A stretch of 64,000 bases of DNA from Bifiguratus adelaidae (lineage: Eukaryota; Mucoromycota; Endogonomycetes; Endogonales): contig MVBO01000009.1 of the NCBI GenBank assembly GCA_002261195.1, forward strand, positions 40,741 through 104,740. Direction: 5' to 3'. Within the stretch, counting starts at the first letter, position 1. Each line of letters opens with the position of its first letter. Positions 56,393 to 64,000 of the stretch are shown piece after piece. Under the pieces are notes generated by a model that was given only the letters and a program-made list of their open reading frames with translations, was not told the origin of the DNA and did not search any database. The position numbers and the translations under genes were made by a program.

Positions 56393-58211
56393 ATGTCTGG
56401 ACCAAGATATACTATGAGCCGGGATCGGCTCGCCGAGTTGAGGGTACGTGATACAACTGTTGATCAATTTTCGAGGATGTTACACCTTCGAGAATTGGCT
56501 AAACTGAAAACCACTTGCCTTTCAATAGGGAGGATCAGGGAATAGGCGGTCTTCGTATGAGTGAGTGACTTTTCTCTTATAGCTTGATGGATTTGCCTTA
56601 CTGATAATCGATCTGCATCTTCGTTCCTATAGTCGACTTTAGTAAGTTTAGTAACTTTTGATGTGCGAAGTCGTGAGCGGACATTAAGACAAACATCGAA
56701 CAGCGATGATTACCCACCTTCTCCGACACCGCCGCTCCCTATACCAACTCACAGCTCACATCGTAATACGCCGTCTCCTCATAGCCCTTCCCGCAGGCAA
56801 GATTACCAAGATACCCGTTACCGACGTTACGAGGAGGATGTATATGACGACTACTACGACGAGCGCAACCATGCGCCGCAACGGTATGATCAATATCCAT
56901 ACGATAAACCTTCCACTCCTCAACCACGTACCCCACCTACACCATCTTACTCTTCAAAGTCATACAAAAAGTACGATGACTACCAAGAGAATGATTATGA
57001 GATGCGCGAGGTGAAGAAATCACGGGATTGGGATTCCAGGAACACCAAAAATGTACCCTTGGACGATCAAGACGCCTTTTTCGAAGAGGTAGGTTGACCG
57101 TACTGCTTACATCAATGTTTAGACATGTGTAGATTGGATTGCTGAAACTAGCCATCAAAGACATTGGCGTGCAAATAAGTCTCATTGAAGATCACCACTC
57201 TCGTTCTTTGGCCCATACCAGTGATCGGGAGCAGGAGCGCAATGCCAAAGAGCTCGAAGCGTTGATGGATGAAACGCAAAAGATGAATCAAAACGTGAAG
57301 AAACGGATCAAAGGTAAAGACTTGGACCATGTCGCGCGTGAAGCAATGCTAATTCGAACTCAGCCCTGGAATTACAAAATGCCCGAATGAAAAATTCTCC
57401 AGATCATCCAATGCGACTCACACAAGTAAGTCTACGTGGCTCAATTATCTTTTGTCTAACCATGCGAAGATTGGCCAACTGAAAGATCGGTTCCTTGATA
57501 CCATCCGCCGTTTTCAGAACGTCGAACGAGATTTCAGAAAGCGATACCGTGCCCAAATTGAGAGACAAATTCTAATGGGTAAGCCGGCATCAATGAGAGC
57601 CTGGAGGCTAATCCGTGCTACAGTCAACAAGGATGCGACGCAAGAGGACATTGAACAAGCGCTTGATTCCGACAACCCTCAAATCTTTGCCCAATCAGTA
57701 AGTGCCTCGAATTGACGTGCGCTGTGTCTCACCTCGGCAGCTTATGAATGCGCAACGCTCTGGTCAAGCTCGGGCAGTGTTGCATGAAGTGCAGACTCGC
57801 CATGATGATATTAAAAAGATTGAGAAGACCATCCTGGTAGGTAGCAAAAAGCCATTGTCGTCGTGCTGACTGACCTTGATGCCTCAGGAACTTCATCAAC
57901 TATTTATGGACATGCAAACCCTTGTTGAAACCCAAGGCGAAGTGATTGACAAAATTGAAGATATGGCGGAGGCCACAGTAGTCAATATCGACGAAGGCAA
58001 CAAGCAGGTAGATCAAGCTGTCGCTTCGTCGAAGAGCACCCGGAAAGTAGGTATAATGTTTCCGTGAATGCATCGAATGGAGCTCACGCATACACGTCTA
58101 TAGAAAAAGTGGCTCTGCTTTTGGCTTGTCATCATCATCGTGATAGCACTTGCTTTCGTCATATGGTGGTTTGCATTGAATCATGTCGGACTCAAGCTGT
58201 CAAAGACATGA
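56393..58211 (+). CDS. SSO1: Plasma-membrane syntaxin (Qa-SNARE, Sso1/Sso2-like)
   Basis: This gene has about nine exons. The Habc domain begins DAFFEEIGLLKLAIKDI and continues with MRLTQIGQLKDRFLDTIRR and VERDFRKRYRAQIERQ. The SNARE helix includes HDDIKKIEKTILELHQLF and TLVETQGEVIDKIEDM, whose Gln is the zero-layer residue. A C-terminal anchor (WLCFWLVIIIVIALAFVIWW) ends HVGLKLSKT. It should drive secretory-vesicle fusion at the cell surface. The first ~155 residues form an unusual Pro/Asp/Tyr/Arg-rich extension, much longer than in yeast Sso1. A 9-nt micro-exon (56633-56641) probably joins SSY to DDYPPSP. The start is the ATG at 56393. Confidence 0.92.
56633..56641 (+). other. Candidate 9-nt micro-exon of the syntaxin gene
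   Basis: TCGACTTTA is preceded by a good acceptor (TTCCTATAG, with CTGAT upstream) and followed by the strong donor GTAAGT. Including it gives SSYDRLYDDY; skipping it gives SSYDDDY. Both stay in frame because the exon is 9 nt long. Confidence 0.55.
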
Positions 58212-58251
58212 TTGTATGTTTATTAGTACTGTACAGTGCGGTACAATGAGC

Positions 58252-58786
58252 CTAAGACTCATGGTAAAGCTGACTAGCGATGTATTCCTCCCATGAGATT
58301 TTACCACTGTAACATAGAATCGTTAATCGCCATTGTCTAGGTAATTATGCCACTTACTCTCCATTTATGTCATCCTCCTCTAGCACATGGTCTACCATCT
58401 CGTTGACCTCCTCCAAGTTGAGCAAATCAGCCGCATTAATGCCATCGAAATCGGTGAAAGCAGCGCGCAGCTCGTGGCCATCCAAGTGACCATCCTTATC
58501 GTAGTCGTGCAGGGTGAATACATAAATCATTTCGTCTTTGGCGGTCATGTCTGCCGGTATATCAGAGCCCAACTCCTTGAGATGCTCTTCAATGTGGCTG
58601 ATACCTCATGAGTTGTGTGCATGCTATGGGCTAGCTGGTTACCTACCTTCTTTGAGTCTCCTTTTGCCCATAATTGGAGTGATCAGGCGATTGGTAACGG
58701 GGTCTATGGCTTGGACCAGCACTAGCTGATGCCACTAGCAAGCCCAAAACTAGCGCCATGACAACAATAGTTCTTGTCAACCGCAT
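58252..58786 (-). CDS. Secreted EF-hand protein, MCFD2-like
   Basis: Three exons (58786-58647, 58597-58358, 58306-58252) encode 144 residues, close to human MCFD2 (146). A clear signal peptide comes first (MRLTRTIVVMALVLGLLVAS, cleavage near ASA/G). Two EF-hands follow: HDYDKDGHLDGHELRAAF with a full Asp/Glu loop, and one split by the last intron (DDINGDGKISWEEY). HIEEHLKELG leads into them. MCFD2 partners with the lectin LMAN1 (ERGIC-53) as an ER-to-Golgi cargo receptor in animals. Whether this fungal protein does so is inferred. No C-terminal HDEL-type retention signal is present (it ends QLYHES). The neighbours are also membrane-traffic genes. Confidence 0.82.
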
Positions 58787-59076
58787 GACTACACTAGAAC
58801 GACGTGTCAAAAAAGAGTCTGAAATTAACATTTGGGCAGCAGGTGGATTTTCAATGCTTTGCTGCAAGCGAAGGGCCAAAAAGGATGTGAGCAGAAACGC
58901 ACATTGCGTGTGTTTTGTACAATCATCGTGTTTGTGTCAAGTAGTAATTACAGGTGAATAGGTAGAACAAGAGCAATCAGAACACCCTTTCCGTGATCTA
59001 TAGCATACACTGCTCCATACGCTCTTGTCGGGCTGGCAGAGACACTGGATATCAAAGACTCTTGCACACGCATAGA

Positions 59077-59478
59077 TCACCTTCCTCTGCCTCGACTCGC
59101 ATTGCCTTGCCCGCCACGTTCACTGCCTCTCCCACCACCGCGACCTCCTCGACCTCTTCCGTCACCTCTGCCTCCGCGTCCACCGAATCCACCGAATCCA
59201 CCTCGCGATCCCGATTGTCGCTGCCTGTGTTCATCTTCCTTGACCATATCAATAATCTCTTCGGGCACGCGAAGGTACTTTATCGTGTTTCCACGCACAT
59301 AACACTCTGGCAATCGCCAAAAGCGATCTCCTTCCGGAGAAGTCTGAATTACCTCGCGCAAAGTGAGGTTCATCCAGTTATCGCAGCTCACCAAGTGTCC
59401 ATTGTATGTCTCCCCACTTTTGAGCTCCACCAGCATCGGGTGGCCGCTGGCCGTGTGCAGCAGTGAGAGTGGCAGCAT
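59077..59478 (-). CDS. LSM4: U6 snRNA-associated Sm-like protein LSm4
   Basis: The gene is a single exon of 133 residues. It starts [15 protein letters not shown], which matches the conserved LSM4 N-terminus, so I reject an in-frame ATG 45 bp upstream. The Sm fold includes [29 protein letters not shown] and [20 protein letters not shown]. The C-terminal third is a Gly/Arg-rich RGG tail, as in animal and fungal LSM4. The protein joins the LSm2-8 ring on U6 snRNA and the cytoplasmic LSm1-7 ring in mRNA decapping, and RGG tails help form P-bodies. It diverges from the delta-COP gene with 88 bp between start codons. Confidence 0.95.
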   Translation of the reverse strand: MLPLSLLHTASGHPMLVELKSGETYNGHLVSCDNWMNLTLREVIQTSPEGDRFWRLPECYVRGNTIKYLRVPEEIIDMVKEDEHRQRQSGSRGGFGGFGGRGGRGDGRGRGGRGGGRGSERGGQGNASRGRGR

Positions 59479-59566
59479 CAAAAGAGTGTTGCCAAATTTG
59501 ATGACGTAGACATTATTAACCATTCACCTCTGAACACGCCCTTATTCTGTCTGTCGTTTCGTCACC

Positions 59567-61698
59567 ATGGTAAGTGGTCTCATCATGGCTGTGTTTGTCG
59601 TCGTAGGCATTGGCATCATGACTGATGACACTTGTAGGTCGTGCTAGCAGCTGCAGTCGTGACCAAGAGCGGCAAAGGTACCATCGTTGTAATGTGGTCA
59701 GGGACATTACTGACTCGTTTGTGCTTCCTTAGCCGTCATTTCGCGCCAGTTCAGGGAGATGCAGCGTAGTCGTATTGAGGGTCTTTTGGCGTCGTTCCCT
59801 AAATTGACTAGCAGTGGTCATCAGCATACCACGGTAGAGACAGAGAACGTACGATATGTTTACCAGCCTCTCGAGGACCTCTTTATGGTGCTCATCACCA
59901 ACCGTCAGGTAGATACAGCAGTCTCGCTGCATGTTGCTCTCTTGTCTAATCTATACCTTGCTAGTCCAATATTCTTCAAGATATAGAATCCCTCCACCTG
60001 TTCGCTCGCGTCGTTGGAGACCTTTGTCGATCTCTGGATGAGCGCGAGGTCACTCGAAACGGATTCGAGCTGATGAGCGCTTTTGATGAAATTATCTCCG
60101 AAGGCTACAGAGAGAATGTCAATCTTTCTCAGGTGAAGAGTATCATAGAGATGGAGAGTCACGAAGAAAAGATACAGGAGATCATAGCCAGGGTGAGTAG
60201 GCGCGATAGATCAACTTCGTGCTTTCAATTCACTTATACGATTGCTCGTCACAGAACAAGGAACAAGAAGCAAAGGAAGAATCCAAGCGTCGCATGAAGC
60301 AGCTGGAGATGCAACGACGGGAAGCACAGAAGCGGGGACAGCAGTACATGGGAAGCAACTTTTCTCCATCCTACAATGCACCTCGGTCACCTGCACCCTT
60401 CCCGGAAACAACGACACCTGTCAGAGAAGATAGAATGGCGTTCAATAGGTGAGTTATCATAGTGTGACTGCCACCGCGGAAGGAAGACACTCACCTTGTC
60501 ATGATAGTTCGCCTGTTCCTGGATCAAGTTCAAAAGCCAAGGGTATGCAGCTTGGACGCAAGACCAAGGGAGCGGATCTCTTGGAATCAATGAAATCAGA
60601 AATGGGTGCGCTCGAAGAGCAGGCTGCTGCTGCCAGTCCTGCGCTTTCGTCGCCCGCCTTCAATCAAACTCCGCAGCCCTCGATACCAACAGAGAGGTGA
60701 GAGATACGCCATGTTGAGCGGCGTCATGCACGACTTGCTAATCTTAGACGCCTCTCAGCGTTCATGTGCAAGTGATTGAAAGAATGGCGGTTGTCGTGAA
60801 TCGAGATGGTGGTTTAGAGCACATGGAAGTCAAAGGAGATGTCAAAATGAAGATAGATTCCGCAGACAAGGCGCGTATACGCCTGCTCGTCAATCATGCG
60901 GACGATGAAGCTATCCAATTCCAAGTACGTTTCGCTCAGACCGATACTTGACCTGTACTAATGCCCCTTTTTCAGACACATCCTAATGTCGACAAAGCTT
61001 TGTTCCGCAAAAACAGTATTATAGCTCTAAAGGACTCCTCAAAGCCATTCCCAGTGAACCAACCGCAACCTTTGGGTGTGCTCAGGTGGCGTTTCTTGGG
61101 CAGAGATGAAACCAGTGTACCACTATCAAGTAAGTTGAAGGGACGAGGGGTTGCAGTCTGTTTGCTGACATTCAACGTGATAGTTACCTGTTGGCCGACA
61201 CCCACTGGCGACGGATCGTGCGATGTCAATGTTGAATATGAACTGGAAAACAAGAATATGGAGCTCAAGGATGTAACGATATCTATCCCCATCCCGTAAG
61301 TATGACGCTAGGGTGATTTGCGTGATCTGACCAAACATGATTTCCAGCCAAGGAACACAGCCTATTGTCGGCGATATCGACGGAACCTACAGCTTCGACC
61401 CGCATCACAGCACGTTGAACTGGCAAATACCCGTGATCGATGAGACCTATTCTACCGGTTCACTTGCCTTCAGCACACCAGGAGAGGACGCAGATGCATA
61501 CTTCCCAGTTGTGTTGAACTTTATCAGTGATAAGACGTTCTGTGAAGTCGACGTAAGTAGACGTATTATTGAGCGGCATATATAGTATACTCACGAACAT
61601 TCATATAGATTTCGGATATACAGGCAATTGACTCCGGCGAGTCTTTGACATATTCAAAGGAGGTTAACTTGCTACCTGAAGACTACAGTGTAGTGTAA
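59567..61698 (+). CDS. RET2: Coatomer subunit delta (delta-COP)
   Basis: This multi-exon gene encodes about 510 residues. Delta-COP is the medium-type subunit of COPI coats for Golgi-to-ER transport. The first intron directly follows the start codon (ATG then GTAAGT at 59570), so the protein begins [19 protein letters not shown]. The N-terminal longin domain has [17 protein letters not shown] and [20 protein letters not shown] charged linker and [19 protein letters not shown] follow. The C-terminal mu-homology domain has [53 protein letters not shown] and [18 protein letters not shown]. The intron at 61130-61183 (54 bp) has no in-frame stop. The protein ends LPEDYSVV. Confidence 0.95.
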
Positions 61699-62961
61699 CG
61701 TATGGAGTTTGCCCTTCACTGTGACATTGTCGACAACTCTTCCGTTACCAAAATATATACAGCTCTTGACTCTGCGCGTTTCGGTATTCACTTATGAGTG
61801 ACCTGTCATGCCCTGTCAGGTGCAGCTGCTTCATGCATTGTATACATCCTGAGACCTTGAAAACCTTTACTCTGGGGTTAGCACATAGCACATTATATGG
61901 AAGCAGACTCTGATTGGATGGGTTCTTTTATTTGCACAGCGATCCAACATTCGTAATATCAAGAGTGAACTACGCGTCATTACAGGCCTGAATAGCATAG
62001 CCATAACTCATGAACGAACAAGCCTCAGAATGCCGTAGTCGCTCAATGCTTCCCCTACCCCTTCTCTTACCTCAACCAAGCTGAAATTCTTCTCCAAACG
62101 AGTCGCACGTGTCACTATGTAAAAGACTCGTTAACCCGAAACGGTCCGCGACCGCCCGGGGTTGGACAAGAGAACTACTTGGACAATGATGAGCGAACCC
62201 GCTAATCTAAATCACGACTTACGATACGCCTTGCATGGAACCGATCACCTACAGGCACAATGACGCCTCTTGGTCCCTGCCGTAGTATATTATCGCCTTC
62301 AGAGTGGGACATAGCACTGACCTCCAGCATCAGGAGGCGTTCACCATATGGGTATCTAGACGAGATGAGGTGTGTGGAAGGAATTAACGATGGATGGATT
62401 TTACCTCCTCTGCACAGTATGACATGTCAACTAAATCAACGCCATACGAGGTCGTCGCTTCCTCCGATGATGTAATGGACACAATGGGATGTCTAGGTGC
62501 AATAAATACGATGGGATCCTGGTTCAGCACACCTTTAACTGAATACAACGTGTGTGCTCAGCAATGAGAATATGGAATGACAGCAGTAGCACAGAATGAG
62601 TGGCAAATAGCCGGAAATTTAGCAGTTGTACAATGGAGTGTACACTCACGTGTGTGTACACTTTGAAGAGCACTTTTGGCAATTTGTCCTACGCGTATCT
62701 CTTTGACAGTTATTGGATGGAAACGCTTCGAAGGGTGACCAATGCCATTTTTGGCTTGGCGGGGAGGAGCGACCAGAAAATGAGTCAACAGAGAAAAGTT
62801 ACGCCGTCCAAGCTGAACGATGAGGACAGACAGCGAGCGACCAGGACAGAGGCAAGGCATCCAGGGAACATTTTCATTATGCAGGTGAAAAAGTCTGCAA
62901 ACTGGCCAATTTGCAGTCATTGATACATGCCAGGCTGTTCTTACAGCCTCAACCCCATCTA
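61699..62961. other. Large convergent intergenic region without a supported gene
   Basis: These 1,263 bases separate the convergent delta-COP and APSES genes, far more than the other convergent gaps here (14-237 bp). Short open frames occur on both strands (plus 62260-62475; about 100 codons on plus ending at 62923; minus 62968-62558), but none shows a recognisable domain, a good start or conserved-looking splicing. A palindrome with a central CACGTG lies at 62637-62662. I cannot say whether this is long 3' flank, extra APSES exons or a non-coding gene. Confidence 0.4.
62637..62662. promoter_or_regulatory. Inverted repeat with central CACGTG
   Basis: AGTGTACAC and GTGTACACT form perfect 9-bp arms around an 8-bp centre that holds the E-box CACGTG (62647-62652). 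It could bind a bHLH dimer or form a hairpin. No adjacent start codon ties it to a gene. Confidence 0.35.
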
Positions 62962-63886
62962 TTAACAAGTACTGAAAGAGCCTTGGCTGCTTTCAGGTGC
63001 CGGCAAAGCCTTTGGGACTTTGGTAGGCGGGTATTGTGCGTTCGTGGCAGGATACTGTGGATTGTAGATATAATAATCGAGATCATCCGACAAGAGTGGA
63101 TGCAACAGTTCCGAGATTTTGAAATGCTGCGACAGATCCCTTGCACGCACGAGGGGAATCCTAGAGTCTTGTCAGAGCAAAGCAAAACTACAACCACGCA
63201 GCATACTCACCACACCCCTTTCAGATGCATTGCACCGACCTTCACCACCACACGGCCCTTTTCATTCTTGAGAATACCATCTCGCTTACCACGCGACATG
63301 CCCACGACATTCAGGAGTTTTGTGCCATTGACCATTTGATTGTCTAGATCATGTCAATACCTGCCATCCACGCAACACCACCCCACCTACCGTTCCTACG
63401 CGCTACACAAATTCCATTGACCTCCACCTGATAACACATGGTGTTCTCATCGTCCCACACCGTCGTTGTCAATTTCGGTGTTATTTGTGGCGGGTTGATG
63501 GGTGCATAGGTTTGGAGAGGCTGATCAGTGGGACCAGGAGTCATGATGGGGTTGATGGCCCCACTGTGGGCACTTTGCGATGTTGATTCAAGTCCAGAAT
63601 GAGGATGAGGTTGTTGGCCGTAAACGTGGAAATAGTCAGAGGTAGCGACAAGACCACCGGGTGCTGGGTTGGGTGACGTGGTATAGTGTGAAAGCTGTTG
63701 CCATTGCTGTGATTCAGGAAGATGCTGTTGGGTATGCCATTGAAAAGGAGCGTAGTGGGGGGAGTAAGGTGAGTAATAGTGGTGAGCGCGCTGTGTGTGG
63801 TGAGAGGGATGGTGGGATCGATAAGTACGCTGGTAAGGTGACCCTTCGTCACCCAATGGTGGTTGTTGCTGAAAGACGCCGTTCAT
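62962..63886 (-). CDS. stuA: APSES transcription factor, StuA/Asm-1/Efg1 type
   Basis: Three exons (63886-63391, 63343-63211, 63160-62962) encode 275 residues. The APSES (KilA-N-like) DNA-binding domain runs from about residue 135: [80 protein letters not shown] and [15 protein letters not shown]. The N-terminus is Gln/His/Pro/Tyr-rich and disordered. Such factors govern filamentous growth, spore-structure development and metabolism in other fungi, acting in the nucleus. The C-terminal part after the domain is only about 50 residues, shorter than in Aspergillus StuA, and has no clear basic nuclear signal. The stop at 62962 (TAA) assumes no further exon. Confidence 0.9.
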
Positions 63887-64000
63887 GGTGCCTTTGATGT
63901 GGTATATACACAATGGATGCGAAAAACCAAAATCTTCTAATGCGAGGTGAACAGAGAGAGAGATCAAGAAGGCACAATGTGCCCTCGAGCCCGCTTGAGA

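Noticed and set aside
59479-59523. LSM4 start at the upstream in-frame ATG
   Set aside because: Conserved LSM4 proteins begin at MLPLSLL; the extra 15 residues are not family-like.
62260-62475. Plus-strand open frame of 71 codons in the 62-kb gap
   Set aside because: No conserved motif or splice support, and an open minus-strand frame overlaps it.
62558-62968. Minus-strand open frame after the APSES stop codon, possibly extra APSES exons
   Set aside because: It has no ATG at its start and a composition rich in Cys, His and Trp unlike an APSES tail. A splice into it is possible but unproven, so it is kept only as a hypothesis.

Overview
The window is a stretch of nuclear DNA from a compact, intron-rich fungus. 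Fungal markers include UDP-GlcNAc pyrophosphorylase, a StuA-type APSES regulator, a hybrid-type histidine kinase, a CipC-like protein, an IKS1-type kinase, a GH125 mannosidase and an AVT-type vacuolar transporter. Introns are mostly 41-60 bp with GTAAGT-like donors and CTAAC/CTGAC branch sites. I see 28 protein-coding genes in 64 kb, about one per 2.3 kb, on both strands. The sequence alone does not fix the phylum. A secreted MCFD2-like EF-hand protein and SMG8 point away from yeasts; an early-diverging (Mucoromycota-like) fungus or a basidiomycete are both possible. I find no tRNA, rRNA, CRISPR array, insertion sequence or virus.

Layout. 1-8.96 kb: 3'-truncated histidine kinase, CipC-like protein, intronless ABC exporter, BOL2 and OMA1 diverging from a 33-bp gap, and peroxisomal 3-ketoacyl-CoA thiolase. 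9.5-12 kb: GH125 mannosidase and an unknown basic coiled-coil protein. 12-21 kb: ELP1 and PAN2 in tandem. 21-38 kb: telomerase reverse transcriptase, a TFIIB/BRF-family factor, SMG8 and DNA polymerase zeta (REV3), packed with 14-34 bp between several coding ends. 38-45 kb: IKS1-like kinase, short-chain dehydrogenase, MFS transporter and a repeat-like AT/CG block. 45-52.6 kb: acylphosphatase hidden in four small exons, vacuolar amino acid transporter, UAP1, alkyltransferase-like protein and a peroxisomal NADP-isocitrate dehydrogenase. 52.7-61.7 kb: membrane-traffic and RNA genes (VPS39, plasma-membrane syntaxin, MCFD2-like protein, LSM4, delta-COP). 61.7-64 kb: a 1.26-kb stretch with no supported gene, then a compact APSES regulator.

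Functional links. Thiolase with a PTS2-like N-terminus and isocitrate dehydrogenase ending in SKL both belong to peroxisomal fatty-acid oxidation (carbon cleavage and NADPH supply). UAP1 feeds chitin and glycan synthesis, and the GH125 enzyme trims alpha-1,6-mannose. ELP1, PAN2, SMG8, LSM4 and the BRF-like factor serve RNA metabolism; TERT, REV3 and ATL serve genome maintenance. VPS39, SSO, MCFD2-like and delta-COP cover successive steps of membrane traffic. These are mostly housekeeping genes, and I found no convincing novel operon-like system. The most notable items are a TERT gene with about 26 introns, a divergent BRF-family protein, very tight shared promoters and 3' ends, a likely 9-nt micro-exon, and several stop-free in-frame introns that would mislead a simple reading-frame annotation.
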